A stretch of 64,000 bases of DNA. It comes from Proteobacteria bacterium SG_bin6. Lineage in GTDB: Bacteria; Pseudomonadota; Alphaproteobacteria; Sphingomonadales; Sphingomonadaceae. Location of the stretch: positions 1 through 64,000 of the forward strand of contig LWDJ01000024.1 in assembly GCA_002083435.1 (NCBI GenBank), given 5' to 3'. The notes below the pieces were generated by a model. The model did not search any database. It saw only the letters and a list, made by a program, of their open reading frames with translations, and was not told the DNA's origin. The position numbers were made by a program, and so were the translations under genes. Positions 15,401 through 23,831 of this stretch are shown one piece after another. The number at the start of each line of letters is the position of its first letter. Within the stretch, counting starts at the first letter, position 1.

Positions 15401-16696
15401 TGCCTGGGCAGCCGACAGCAGTCCCTTGGCGATAAGCCCGTCAGGCAGCTGCGGCACAGCGTCGGGCTTGGGTGCCGAAATCGACCCCATGGCGACGGAC
15501 TCGACGAGCGGCGTCGGATGCCCTGACGCGCCATCAATGACGATCCTGCTCGGACGATAGGGAAGATAATGGCCGACCTGAGGGGCAAGCGGCGCTGGGG
15601 TTTCGAGCGACACGTAGGTGAGCGGCTTGATGGCGGAGGCTGCAGGCGTGATCCTTTCTGGTGTCGGCAGCGGCCTGCGCGGCGCGGCAACCAGAAGGAA
15701 CGGAGCACGAGCTGGAAGGCTCGACTTTTGGGGAGCAAGCCCCAGGCTGGCGCGAGCCGGCAAGGCATCAACGAGATCGGCCAGCTGGCGGAACGCGTTC
15801 GTGCGAATAGCGACGGGCTCCTTCGCGCCTTCCACCTTGTCGAGAACCAGCAGTCGCGTGGTGATCCCGGTGCCATTCTTGATGAAGGCGCGCTCGACTG
15901 CGGCATTGAGCCGCATCGAAACTGGCCCTTTCACCCCGGCCAGAAACCGCGCGCAATCGAACCATTCGGGCATGATCGCGACAAGCCGCCCGCCGGGCGC
16001 AAGCCGGTTCCAGGCCGATCGCAGATGCCTCGCCCCGGTGCGGCCATCGTGGCCCCGCTCGATCCCGTGAGAATACGGCGGGTTCATCAGCACGACGCTG
16101 GGGCTGATGGCCGGATCGAGCAATTCGTCGATCAGCTCGGCATCGTGTCCGGTCACGCGGGCAGCCGGAAACGCAGCAGTCAGGCAGTCGCGGCGCAGCG
16201 GCGAGATTTCGTTGAGGGCAAGGCGCAAGGCAGCCTTGGCGGCCCATACCGCGAGCATCCCTGTTCCGGCCGAGGGTTCCAGGACGAGCTCGTCGGGCAT
16301 CAGTCCACAGGCTCTTGCGGCAAACCAGGCAAGGCGCGGCGGCGTTGCAAACTGCTGCCATTCGATCTGCTCGTCGCTGCGATTGGTCTGGGTCGGAATT
16401 CGGTCATCGAGGCTGCAGAAGAACTGTTCCGCCTCATGGATCGAGGCTGAGAGCTGGATCTGATCGAACGCTTGCAGGTATTGAACCTGCGCCAACTCGA
16501 GAGCTGCTTGGGCGTCACGCACCGACCAACGCCCGAGAGCATCGCTGCCCCCGAAGTGCTCGCTCATGATACGCGTAACGTCGCTGCGTGTCAGCGCGCG
16601 GCCCGCTGCGAGCTCTGAGGCCATGATCTGGGCCGCCGTCGCAACAGCGGGCGGTGATGGTTCATCGAACGCAAAGGCGAGAGAAGAATTGGACAT
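12455..16696 (-). CDS. DNA methyltransferase-like plus strawberry-notch helicase fusion protein
   Basis: A 1,413-residue protein. Residues about 115-290 form an adenine-methyltransferase-like domain: LEPSAGTGMLAVWAA (139-153) and VVLMNPPYSHG (NPPY 205-208). Then comes a strawberry-notch superfamily-2 helicase: Walker A GDGTGAGKGRQ (475-485), DEAH at 582-585, SATG at 625-628, and the second RecA lobe with LVFSDAGGTGRSYHADLA and QGLGRTNRTNQ. Similar methyltransferase-helicase fusions occur on mobile elements, and phage P1 DarB, an antirestriction protein, has this build. With ArdC nearby, protection of transferred DNA is a reasonable inference. ATG 16696 has TCAGGAGG upstream. Confidence 0.9.
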   Translation of the reverse strand: MSNSSLAFAFDEPSPPAVATAAQIMASELAAGRALTRSDVTRIMSEHFGGSDALGRWSVRDAQAALELAQVQYLQAFDQIQLSASIHEAEQFFCSLDDRIPTQTNRSDEQIEWQQFATPPRLAWFAARACGLMPDELVLEPSAGTGMLAVWAAKAALRLALNEISPLRRDCLTAAFPAARVTGHDAELIDELLDPAISPSVVLMNPPYSHGIERGHDGRTGARHLRSAWNRLAPGGRLVAIMPEWFDCARFLAGVKGPVSMRLNAAVERAFIKNGTGITTRLLVLDKVEGAKEPVAIRTNAFRQLADLVDALPARASLGLAPQKSSLPARAPFLLVAAPRRPLPTPERITPAASAIKPLTYVSLETPAPLAPQVGHYLPYRPSRIVIDGASGHPTPLVESVAMGSISAPKPDAVPQLPDGLIAKGLLSAAQAETLIYAASVYARDLPGRFEPEDKGCSLKPSAEGQVYRQGYFLGDGTGAGKGRQVASVILDRWVRGERRHIWISKNEALLEDARRDWAALGGLPIDIQPLASWKLGTPITMPDGILFVTYPTLRSGRSDATRLDQILAWAGEDFDGVIVFDEAHAMANAAGGEGSRGKVKGSEQGIAGVRLQNLLPRARVLYASATGASDVNNLAYATRLGLWGPETAFANREAFVADIRDGGIAAMELVARDLKSLGLYTARALSFAGVEYEILEHCLTEDQIAVYDAYAEAWAIIHANLRDALEATRIVDSETGGTLNSGAKSAALSIFEGTKQRFFAQLLLSMKLPSLLPAIEAAIADRHAAVVQLVSTAEAMLDRRLADLSDEEREALEIDLSPREYVIDYLAKSFPVRLMAVFTDENGNPRSEPMSDELGAPVLCRSALAARDRMIEQLCALPPIATALDAIIERFGVDQVAEVTGRTRRLIVGRDGRQKLQSRSPRANVGETQAFMDGAKRILVFSDAGGTGRSYHADLAVRNQARRVHFLLEPGWRADAAIQGLGRTNRTNQASAPLFRPVTTDVRGERRFISTIARRLDSLGALTRGQRQTGGQNLFDPADNLESIYAKEALHRWFGLLFSGKLEAVSLGRFQELTGLRIEGSDGSMVDDLPSIQRWLNRILALPIALQNAIFDEFMGLVEARIDAARQAGTLDLGLETIAVEDFAVLSDTLLRTDPASGATTHLLELEIARALKPLALKRLEELHGLTGQRQRPVRNARSGRVALLVPARSILADDGTRMTRFELLRPLKRSHITADQLAESSWEDIEIDAFREAWAAEVEEARTSHKRERLYLATGLLLPVWDKLPSDFVRVSRISAADGRSLLGREVPVHCVPHLCQALGLEREQTLSADDIVQTVLATGRAMEFAGREKLMVRRSLVNGSQRIELTGWSAARLDWYKAQGCFTEIIRYQTRLFVPIEGAAGVIARFSSSA

Positions 16697-16728
16697 CGGA
16701 ACCTCCTGACGAGGTCCTGCGGCGGGCA

Positions 16729-16760
16729 GGCCTCAATCAGCCAAAGGCCCCCTCCCCTCT
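16729..16760 (-). promoter_or_regulatory. Repeated island leader element (copy upstream of strawberry-notch gene)
   Basis: On the minus strand AGAGGGGAGGGGGCCTTTGG then CTGATTGAGGCC, about 25 of 31 positions like the element at 4642-4672 before parB. It overlaps the last codons of the Toprim gene. Repeated placement before backbone genes suggests a common regulatory element. Confidence 0.45.
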
Positions 16761-17666
16761 GCCCAACGGATCAGGTTTACCGGCAAGCCGGGACTTCAGC
16801 TCATCGTTCCAGTCAAAACCGGGGGATGCCGGAGCTCGTGAGTGGATGACACGATGTGGCGCAGCGTAAGCCTTCAACGCTCGCTGTTCCGCGAGAGCGC
16901 CTCCGGCATCATTGTCGATGAACAGATGGAGTTCACCCACGCTCTCCGGGATCGCAACAAGGCCGAAGCGTTCGTTCCCGAGCGTTGCCCAGCAAGGGAT
17001 GTCGAACAGCTGCATTGCTGAGATGGCGCTCTCGATACCTTCGGCAAGTCCAAGACGCCCTTTCACCGGCGGCACCAGTCTGACGGCACCGCAACCAAGG
17101 GTGCCAAGCGCACGCTTGGGCCGCTCGAAAGCGGCAAGCGTGCCGCTCGCCAAGTCGAGAAACGTCCGGTGTACCGCGATTATGCCAATGTCGGTTGTGA
17201 CTGCGGCAAGCATCGCGGGGAGAAATTGGACAGCGCCGCGCGGCCCGAGCGGCGTGCGCGCCAGGTAGCGGAGTTGATCGGATCCGCGCAGTAGGCCGCG
17301 CTGCGCAAGGTATTGTACGGCAGGGCTGTCGGAGATCGCCGTCGCCGATTGCCACAAGCGCCGCGCATTGGGACTGAAGTCGCCATATCTCTGCTTTTCG
17401 ATGGTCTCGGCGTCTGAAACGTTGAAGAGGTCGCGGCTGCGAACGCCCTGTCGATCCAACGCCGCAATGACGTCCTCATTCAGGCATCCCGCAAAGCAGT
17501 GAAACAGGATGGCTTTGCGCCCCAATGTAACACTAAGCGACGGTGTTCGATCGTCGTGCGCGGGGCAGCAGCACATGCCTTTGCCCAGACTCCATGTACC
17601 CTGGAGGCTTTCAACGATGGTGCGGGCGCGACGTTCGAGTTGATGAGCTTTGTCTAACGGGGGCAT
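16737..17666 (-). CDS. CHC2 zinc-finger/Toprim primase-like protein
   Basis: A 309-residue protein with a primase-type zinc finger near the N terminus (MCCCPAHDDRTPSLSV, then FHCFAGC at 55-61) and a C-terminal Toprim domain: LGLAEGIESAISA with Glu209 and LHLFIDNDAGG with D251/D253. This arrangement is found in plasmid and island primases, which lay down primers during element replication or after single-strand transfer. ATG 17666 has GGAG upstream; the longer frame to 17798 would overlap the transglycosylase promoter. It precedes the strawberry-notch gene by 40 bases and is probably co-transcribed with it. Confidence 0.88.
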   Translation of the reverse strand: MPPLDKAHQLERRARTIVESLQGTWSLGKGMCCCPAHDDRTPSLSVTLGRKAILFHCFAGCLNEDVIAALDRQGVRSRDLFNVSDAETIEKQRYGDFSPNARRLWQSATAISDSPAVQYLAQRGLLRGSDQLRYLARTPLGPRGAVQFLPAMLAAVTTDIGIIAVHRTFLDLASGTLAAFERPKRALGTLGCGAVRLVPPVKGRLGLAEGIESAISAMQLFDIPCWATLGNERFGLVAIPESVGELHLFIDNDAGGALAEQRALKAYAAPHRVIHSRAPASPGFDWNDELKSRLAGKPDPLGRGEGAFG

Positions 17667-17791
17667 CGACCTACTCCGGTTGAGGTGCCCTCCCCGCGCA
17701 GCCTCCGCTCTGCACTCGCGCCAAACCAATTTCCTACGTCGTTTGTTCTTTATATGTTCCGACTCGATTCGGCTATACACGGGATCGAGAA

Positions 17792-18448
17792 ATGACAATC
17801 AAGACTCTCTTGATCGCAGGCATCGCGATCACCTCTGCTATACCGGCCAGTGCCCAAGAGTTGCCAACGCCAGCTATAATCGAAGCCCCCGCCAGCCACT
17901 CCGACGGCATTCGGATTGCTGAAACATCGAACGGCTTCCAGCTGGTCGAGCATGGGATCTGGCGATCCGTCCAAGATGGCCCGGCGCCTGTTGTGACTGT
18001 GCCGCGAACTGGTCGGGCCAACCTGCCCTACAGATACGAGCGGAATCCCCAACCTGGCCCATCCGGCTTCAGGCGAGCAAGCTACCTTCCCCACATCTAT
18101 GCGGCGGAGGCGAAGTATTCACTACCCGCTGGCCTGCTCGATGCGCTCGTTTGGACGGAATCTCGCTACAACCCTTTGGCCGTCAGTCCGGCGGGTGCCG
18201 CGGGCCTTGGGCAGTTGATGCCCGCAACGGCAAAGGAACTCGGGGTCTTCAACCGATTTGACCCCATGGCTAACATCTTCGGCGCTGCGCGGTATCTGCG
18301 GCAGATGCTCGACAGGTTTGGCGTGGTCCACCTGGCCGTGGCGGCCTACAATGCGGGACCAGGGGCAGTCGAACGTGCAGGCGGCATTCCCCGGAATGGC
18401 GAAACGCCCGGATATGTCCGCGAAGTCCTGCGGCACTGGCAGTTTTGA
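17792..18448 (+). CDS. Lytic transglycosylase, VirB1/SLT type
   Basis: The 218-residue exported protein has a signal peptide ([21 protein letters not shown], likely cut near residue 21) and a C-terminal SLT domain: E123 in [26 protein letters not shown], and [11 protein letters not shown]. It cleaves peptidoglycan between N-acetylmuramic acid and N-acetylglucosamine. On mobile elements such enzymes open the wall for type IV secretion, so conjugation genes may lie to the left of the window. It is divergent from the Toprim gene with a 125-base gap holding both promoters. Confidence 0.9.
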   Translation: MTIKTLLIAGIAITSAIPASAQELPTPAIIEAPASHSDGIRIAETSNGFQLVEHGIWRSVQDGPAPVVTVPRTGRANLPYRYERNPQPGPSGFRRASYLPHIYAAEAKYSLPAGLLDALVWTESRYNPLAVSPAGAAGLGQLMPATAKELGVFNRFDPMANIFGAARYLRQMLDRFGVVHLAVAAYNAGPGAVERAGGIPRNGETPGYVREVLRHWQF

Positions 18449-18502
18449 TACGAACTGCGTCGAATGCCATTTGATCAGATTGAACGCTTCTCCTGACGGG
18501 CG

Positions 18503-19756
18503 TCACGCGGCGCGCTTTCGCCCTTTCCTGATGTCGACGACCTTCCGCCCATCGAGGAAGTCAGCCCAATCCTGCATCATTCGCCGGCGGGGCGCGAGAT
18601 ACTCCGCCGCGTTGTAAGCTCCCCGGACATCATCCTTCTCTGAATGAGCGAGCTGCAACTCGACCCAATCCTCATGGTACTTCCGGATCCACATCGCTGG
18701 CTTGCCAAATTCAACCAATTGCTCGTTCGCCCAGGTGCTGGCGAGGCCTCGAAAGCCGTGGATGGTCTGGCGACTATGATATCCAAGGCGGTAAAGCGCA
18801 TAGATCATCGTGTTTTCAGACAACGGCTTGTCTGGGTGGGTCCCGGGAAACAGGTAATCACCGGTCGCCGCCGATACCATTTTTCTAGCAATGAGTGCGG
18901 CCTGGGCAGAAAGTGGAACGAGGTGTTCGCGCCCCATCTTCATTCGCGCAGCCGGAATCCGCCAAACGGGTTCCATACCATCGAGATTTTCAAATTCGGA
19001 TTTGACGGCCAGTCGAAGCTCTTTTGTCCTGACCCAGGTCAGCAAGGCGAATAGCACTGCATCGCGGGTGATCGCCGAGCGCCGGTCACCTTCCTCTTGG
19101 TAGGCTCGCAGCTTTTCGAGGAATGCAGGTATTTCCATCAAAGGAAGGCGGCTCATGTGCTTCACCCTCGGCCGAGGCTTGAGGGCGCCACTGAGGTGAG
19201 CTGTGGGATCGCTGGATGCCAGCCCGCAAGCAATCGCGAACTGAAAGACCTGCCCTACCCCTTGCTTGGCACGCCGACTGATATCGAGCGCGCCTCGTGT
19301 CTCAATCCTGCGGATCATGTCCAGGACCTCTGGGGCAGTGATCTCGTGGATCAGCTTCTGTCCTAGGGAAGGGAAAACGTCCCGCTCCATTCGTGACCAG
19401 ACGCGTTCGGCATGCGCTGGATTCAATGCCGACTGGCGGTTCTCGTGCCAGCGTTTCGCCACCATGTAGAAGGTGTCACCGTTCTCCGATATCACCTCCC
19501 CTTTGGCCTTCATGGGGTCCTTGCTCTCGGCAAGGAGTGCCTTAGCCGCTTTGCGTTTGTCCCGGGCAGCGGCGATCCCCAACGCCGGATAAGCGCCAAA
19601 CGACAGCAACTTCTCCTTGCCTGCAAATCGGTATTTCATCCGCCAAAGCTTCGTGCCGTTCGGCTGGACGAGCAGGAACAAGCCCTCGCTGTCGGCAAGC
19701 TTGTACGCTCGCTCGCGTGGCTTTGCATTCTTGGCTTGAGTCTCCGTCAGAGGCAT
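18503..19756 (-). CDS. int: Tyrosine integrase, P4 type (DUF4102)
   Basis: A 417-residue integrase. The N-terminal DUF4102 arm-binding domain (1-95: LTETQAKNAKPRERAYKL, LLSFGAYPALGIAAARDKR) is followed by the catalytic domain with R243 (WVRTKELRLA), H333/R336 (TIHGFRGLAST), H371 (LQLAHSEKDD) and the nucleophile Y381 (VRGAYNAAEYL). These enzymes insert islands at tRNA 3' ends, and here tRNA-Met lies 178 bases upstream of the gene. All catalytic residues are intact, so it may still be active. Upstream are two ACCCCCA repeats (19792-19809) and a CGGAAGCTTCCG palindrome at 19912-19923, possible accessory sites. Confidence 0.95.
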   Translation of the reverse strand: MPLTETQAKNAKPRERAYKLADSEGLFLLVQPNGTKLWRMKYRFAGKEKLLSFGAYPALGIAAARDKRKAAKALLAESKDPMKAKGEVISENGDTFYMVAKRWHENRQSALNPAHAERVWSRMERDVFPSLGQKLIHEITAPEVLDMIRRIETRGALDISRRAKQGVGQVFQFAIACGLASSDPTAHLSGALKPRPRVKHMSRLPLMEIPAFLEKLRAYQEEGDRRSAITRDAVLFALLTWVRTKELRLAVKSEFENLDGMEPVWRIPAARMKMGREHLVPLSAQAALIARKMVSAATGDYLFPGTHPDKPLSENTMIYALYRLGYHSRQTIHGFRGLASTWANEQLVEFGKPAMWIRKYHEDWVELQLAHSEKDDVRGAYNAAEYLAPRRRMMQDWADFLDGRKVVDIRKGRKRAA

Positions 19757-19933
19757 GGGGGTATCGCTCCTTTCCGATACTCCGCAAAACTACCCCCAAA
19801 ATACCCCCACACCAAATCTGGCTGCATGTGGAAGGCCATGGGCGCATGCGGACGCGAATCACCCGCAACCCTCTGCTTTTCTTTCGATTTTTGGAAAAAT
19901 GCGGAAGCTGTCGGAAGCTTCCGGATAAGGGAT

Positions 19934-19960
19934 TGGTAGCGGAGGAGGGACTTGAACCCC
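19934..19960. other. Probable right attachment site (attR) in tRNA-Met 3' end
   Basis: The 3' end of tRNA-Met (acceptor and T arm) faces the integrase gene, the usual geometry for tRNA-targeting P4 integrases. The crossover core should lie within these bases; the exact limits need the left copy, which is outside the window. Confidence 0.6.
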
Positions 19961-20010
19961 CGACCCCAGGATTATGATTCCCGTGCTCTAACCAACTGAG
20001 CTACTCCGCC
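19934..20010 (-). tRNA. tRNA-Met (anticodon CAU)
   Basis: On the minus strand a 77-base cloverleaf begins GGCGGAGTAGCTCAG and ends in an encoded CCA. The anticodon stem CGGGA/TCCTG encloses loop ATCATAA with anticodon CAT, and the T arm GGGGGTTCAAGTCCCTC is standard. The body matches alphaproteobacterial elongator tRNA-Met rather than the initiator. It is the target of the adjacent island. Confidence 0.97.
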
Positions 20011-20065
20011 CCAAAAGGCCCGCCCCAAGGCAGGCGGGCGCCATAAGGGCGGCGGGCGGGCGAAG

Positions 20066-20584
20066 TCAAGCGCCTCTGAAGGGATGGCGCGACAGCGGCT
20101 CCCACGGCCCGCCGCGATACCACCAGGCGGCGAGCCCGGCGATCGCGAGCGGTCGAGGGACGAAGCCCGCTTGGAGTTTGGCGAGCAGCGCGCGCGCAAC
20201 CGCGGGCTCGACCTTGTTCTGCACCGTCACATGCGCCCGCCATCCGGCTAGATCCTGCGGGGTAAGGAGTGGCGCGAAGACGTTGGCCAGCCGCGCGCGG
20301 ATCGCGGCGAGTGCGGGTGAGTCGACGCGGTAGGCGACGCCCTTGCCCAAGCTCATGACGGCGCTCAGCTTTGCGGGCGGCGCTGGTGCGCATGCTTCGT
20401 CGGCGAGGCGCGCCTTGAGTTCAGGCGCGATCGAGGGCGGCAGGTGGTGGAACAGAGTTAAGTGCGCGCGAAGGAAATTGCGCTCGGGCGGAAAGTGCCG
20501 TTGGCGGAGACTATCCAGCCAGGCGAAATCAGGCCCGCCTATCAACGCGGTGACGATGATGGGAGCGGGAGCGTCCGCCTTCAA
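20066..20584 (-). CDS. 2'-5' RNA ligase family (LigT-like phosphoesterase)
   Basis: The 172-residue protein has the two 2H motifs of the family: HLTLFHHL near 41-48 and HVTVQNK near 117. 2H proteins cut or form 2',3'-cyclic or 2',5' phosphoester bonds in RNA; the physiological substrate of bacterial members is unclear. It begins at TTG 20584, overlapping the stop of kup (TTGA), so it is translationally coupled to the potassium transporter, though no functional link is obvious. Confidence 0.88.
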   Translation of the reverse strand: MKADAPAPIIVTALIGGPDFAWLDSLRQRHFPPERNFLRAHLTLFHHLPPSIAPELKARLADEACAPAPPAKLSAVMSLGKGVAYRVDSPALAAIRARLANVFAPLLTPQDLAGWRAHVTVQNKVEPAVARALLAKLQAGFVPRPLAIAGLAAWWYRGGPWEPLSRHPFRGA

Positions 20585-22515
20585 ATCTCCACCTGACTCC
20601 CCAGCTCAACCACCCGGTTGGTCGGCAAGCGGAAGAATTCCATCGCGCTCTCGGCGTTGCGCAGCATCCAAGCGAACAGCTTTTCCCGCCACAAGCTCAT
20701 TCCCGGCTTGGCCGAGGGGAGCAAGGTCTGCCGCGCGAGGAAGAAGCTCGTGTCCATCATCCGGAAGCTTGCGCCGCAGCGCTCGACATTGGCAAGCGCC
20801 GCCGGCACGTCGGGCTCCTCGACGAAACCGTAGCGCAGGATCATCCGGTGGAAACCGTCCCCCAGCGCCTCGATCGAGCAGCGCTCGTCGGCGGGGACAT
20901 AGGGCTCGTCGGCGATTTTCACCGTCAATAACACGATCCGGTCGTGCAGCGCATTGTTGTGCTTGAGGTTGTGGAGCAGCGCGTGCGGCACCCCGATCGC
21001 CGAGGAAGTCATGTAGACCGCTGTCCCCGGCACACGCGTCGCAGAGCTGGCGGCCGAACGGATGAACACGCTCATCGGCATCGCGGTCTCGCGCATCCGA
21101 GCGAGCATCAGCTGCCGCCCTTTCGACCAAGTGGTGAGGATGGTGAACACCGCGATCCCGATCATTAGCGGGAACCAGCCACCGGCGGTAATCTTGGTAA
21201 GATTAGCGGCGAAATAGGCGCCATCGACTAGGAAGAACAAGGTAAGTAGCGGCACCGCCTTGTAGCGGGGCCAGTGCCACAGCCGGGCGATAACGACCGT
21301 CAGCAGGCAGCTGTCGATCAACATTGCTCCTGTCACCGCAATGCCATAGGCAGAGGTAAGGTGCGAGACGCTGCGGAAGCTCAGCACCAGCATGATCACG
21401 ATCGCGAGCATCAGCCAGTTGATCAGCGGCACATAGATCTGCCCGGCGGCCGACGCGCTGGTATGCTCGATCCGCAGCCGCGGCATGAAGCCCAGCTGGA
21501 TCGCCTGCTGCGTCACCGAGAAAGTGCCCGAGATCACCGCCTGGCTGGCGATCGTCGCGGCGAGCGTCGCCAGCACGACCAGCGGCAGGCGCAACCCGTC
21601 GGGGGCGAGCAGATAGAAGGGGTTGTGCAGCGCGCCCATCCCGTCACGCATTAGCAGCGCCCCCTGCCCCATATAATTGAACAGCAGCGCGGGAAGCACG
21701 AAGAACAGCCAGCTCACCCGGATCGGATTGCGCCCAAAATGGCCCATATCCGCGTAGAGCGCCTCCGCCCCCGTCACCGCCAGAACCACCGAGCCCAGCG
21801 CGAGGAAAGCGCGCACCGGATCGCTGATGAAGAAGCCGAGCGCGTGATGCGGCAGCAACGCCTCGATGATCGCCGGGGTTCGCCAGATACTGGCAAGGCC
21901 GAGCGCCGAGATGGCGACGAAATAGACGAGCATGATCGGGCCGAAAAGCGCCCCCACCCGCGCGGTGCCCGAGCGCTGAATCGAGAACAGCCCAACCAGA
22001 ATGCCCACCGATACCGGCAGCACCCAATTGGCGAAGCCCGGCGCAGCGACGGTGATCCCCTCCACCGCGCTAAGCACCGAGACCGCCGGCGTGATTACCG
22101 CGTCTCCATAAAACAGCGCGGTGGCGGCGACCCCCAGCAGCACGATGCCGCCGGTCCAGCGCCCCACCTTGCCGCGCCCGCTCACCAGCGCGAGCAGTGC
22201 CAAGCTGCCACCCGCGCCGCGATTGTCGGCGCGCATGATCACGCCAACATATTTGAAGGTGACGACGATCATCATCGACCAGAAGATCAAGCTGATCACG
22301 CCCATGATGTGAAAAGCATCGGGCGCCAGCTGGTGATGGCCGGCGAAGGTTTCGCGCAAAGCATAGAGCGGACTGGTGCCGATATCGCCGAACACCACCC
22401 CCATCGCGCTCACCGCCAAGCGCATCCCGGGCGAGGGCGGAGGCACGGGTTCCAGAGTCGGACCGATCGCGTCTTCGACGGGCGGCGCGGCGATGGTGTC
22501 GAGAGGGGCGTTCAC
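20581..22515 (-). CDS. kup: Low-affinity potassium uptake transporter Kup
   Basis: The 644-residue protein has the Kup signature [14 protein letters not shown] at residues 39-52 and about twelve membrane helices, followed by a soluble C-terminal domain of about 150 residues ending in [17 protein letters not shown]. Kup proteins import K+ with protons. Length is normal for the family. GTG 22515 is the likely start but has a weak ribosome-binding site; ATG at codon 31 is an alternative that would drop a proline-rich tail. It is divergent from ald. Confidence 0.96.
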   Translation of the reverse strand: MNAPLDTIAAPPVEDAIGPTLEPVPPPSPGMRLAVSAMGVVFGDIGTSPLYALRETFAGHHQLAPDAFHIMGVISLIFWSMMIVVTFKYVGVIMRADNRGAGGSLALLALVSGRGKVGRWTGGIVLLGVAATALFYGDAVITPAVSVLSAVEGITVAAPGFANWVLPVSVGILVGLFSIQRSGTARVGALFGPIMLVYFVAISALGLASIWRTPAIIEALLPHHALGFFISDPVRAFLALGSVVLAVTGAEALYADMGHFGRNPIRVSWLFFVLPALLFNYMGQGALLMRDGMGALHNPFYLLAPDGLRLPLVVLATLAATIASQAVISGTFSVTQQAIQLGFMPRLRIEHTSASAAGQIYVPLINWLMLAIVIMLVLSFRSVSHLTSAYGIAVTGAMLIDSCLLTVVIARLWHWPRYKAVPLLTLFFLVDGAYFAANLTKITAGGWFPLMIGIAVFTILTTWSKGRQLMLARMRETAMPMSVFIRSAASSATRVPGTAVYMTSSAIGVPHALLHNLKHNNALHDRIVLLTVKIADEPYVPADERCSIEALGDGFHRMILRYGFVEEPDVPAALANVERCGASFRMMDTSFFLARQTLLPSAKPGMSLWREKLFAWMLRNAESAMEFFRLPTNRVVELGSQVEI

Positions 22516-22691
22516 CGGCTTAATCCGGTGGAGGGATGGCCAGAGCGCTTCACAGGGTGGTGGTTCACCGGTTGTTGACCGGGGCCGCGCCTATCACCAA
22601 CGGCACGCGACCGCAACGGGACAATCAACCAATCTGCGTCTATAGGCGCGCCGTCAGCCGAGTCTCGGCGAGAAAAAACGGAGCAGGAACA

Positions 22692-23786
22692 ATGCGCGTC
22701 GGCGTGCCCAAAGAGATCAAGAACCACGAGTATCGCGTCGGCCTGACGCCCTCTTCCGTCGCCGAACTGGTGAAGGCCGGGCACGATGTCGTGATCGAAA
22801 CCAAGGCCGGCGCGGGCATCGATTTCGAGGATCAAGACTATGTTGCCGCCGGCGCGCGCATCGTAGGCACCGCAGCCCAGGTATTCGCCGAGAGCGACAT
22901 GATCGTGAAAGTGAAGGAGCCGCAACCGAGCGAGATTGCGTTGCTTGAGGCGCGCCACACGCTGTTCACTTATCTGCATCTGGCGGCCGACAAGCCGCAG
23001 GCGGAAGGGCTGATGAAGGCGGGGACGACGTGCATCGCCTATGAAACCGTGACGGCGAATGACCGTTCCCTGCCGCTCTTGAAGCCGATGTCCGAAGTCG
23101 CCGGGCGCATGTCGGTGCAGGTCGGCGCGCATTATCTGGAGAAAGAGCAAGGCGGTCGCGGCGTGCTGCTGGGCGGTGTGCCCGGGGTGGCGCCGGCCAA
23201 GGTCGCCATCCTGGGTGGTGGCGTCTCGGGCGTGAATGCCGCGCAGATGGCGGTAGGGATGCGCGCCGATGTAACGATCTATGACATCAACAATGCGCGT
23301 CTGGCCGAGCTCGACATGTTTTTCTCCAGCCAGATCAAGACCCAGTATGCCAGCTCGGCGGCGATCGCGGCGGCGGTGGCAAGCGCGCATCTGGTGATCG
23401 GCGCGGTCCTGGTGCCCGGTGCCGCCGCGCCCAAGCTAGTAACGCGGGAGATGCTCAAGACGATGAAACGCGGCTCGGTGCTGGTCGACATCGCGATCGA
23501 TCAGGGCGGCTGCTTCGAAACCTCGCGCGCGACGACGCACGACGATCCGGTGTTCATCGAGGAAGGCGTGATCCATTATTGCGTGGCGAACATGCCGGGC
23601 GCGGTCGCGCGCACCTCCGCCTTCGCGCTCAACAACGCGACTCTCCCCTTCGTGCTGAAGCTCGCCAATCTGGGCGCTGAGGCGGCGATGGCCCAGGACG
23701 CGCATCTGGCGAACGGGCTCAACGTTTCGAGCGGCAAGATCCGCCATGCGGCAGTCGCCGAAGCGCTGGACCTGCCGCTGAACTGA
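22692..23786 (+). CDS. ald: Alanine dehydrogenase
   Basis: A 364-residue protein beginning MRVGVPKEIKNHEYRVGL, typical of Ald. It has the substrate region IVKVKEPQPSEI and FTYLHLA, and the NAD-binding fold KVAILGGGVSGVNAAQMA at about 168-185, with the C-terminal RHAAVAEAL. It converts L-alanine to pyruvate and ammonia with NAD+. ATG 22692 has an AGGAA ribosome-binding site; the longer upstream frame has no family similarity. It is a single gene divergent from kup. Confidence 0.97.
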   Translation: MRVGVPKEIKNHEYRVGLTPSSVAELVKAGHDVVIETKAGAGIDFEDQDYVAAGARIVGTAAQVFAESDMIVKVKEPQPSEIALLEARHTLFTYLHLAADKPQAEGLMKAGTTCIAYETVTANDRSLPLLKPMSEVAGRMSVQVGAHYLEKEQGGRGVLLGGVPGVAPAKVAILGGGVSGVNAAQMAVGMRADVTIYDINNARLAELDMFFSSQIKTQYASSAAIAAAVASAHLVIGAVLVPGAAAPKLVTREMLKTMKRGSVLVDIAIDQGGCFETSRATTHDDPVFIEEGVIHYCVANMPGAVARTSAFALNNATLPFVLKLANLGAEAAMAQDAHLANGLNVSSGKIRHAAVAEALDLPLN

Positions 23787-23831
23787 AGGTTGGGCAGCGG
23801 CGGCACATCGCCGGCGGCTGCCCGGACGCAT

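Larger units (their letters stand above)
1..19960. mobile_element. Integrated genomic island (right part), inserted at tRNA-Met
   Basis: Everything left of the tRNA-Met 3' end has accessory character: P4-type integrase next to the tRNA, ArdC-like antirestriction protein, ParB-like protein, strawberry-notch helicase, Toprim primase-like protein, VirB1-like transglycosylase, a CBASS-like operon and a RES/Xre toxin-antitoxin pair. Right of the tRNA the genes are housekeeping. The right edge lies at or just inside the tRNA 3' end; the left edge and any conjugation genes are outside the window, so whether it is conjugative is unknown. The backbone genes share leader and ribosome-binding segments, which supports a common origin. 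Confidence 0.85.
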
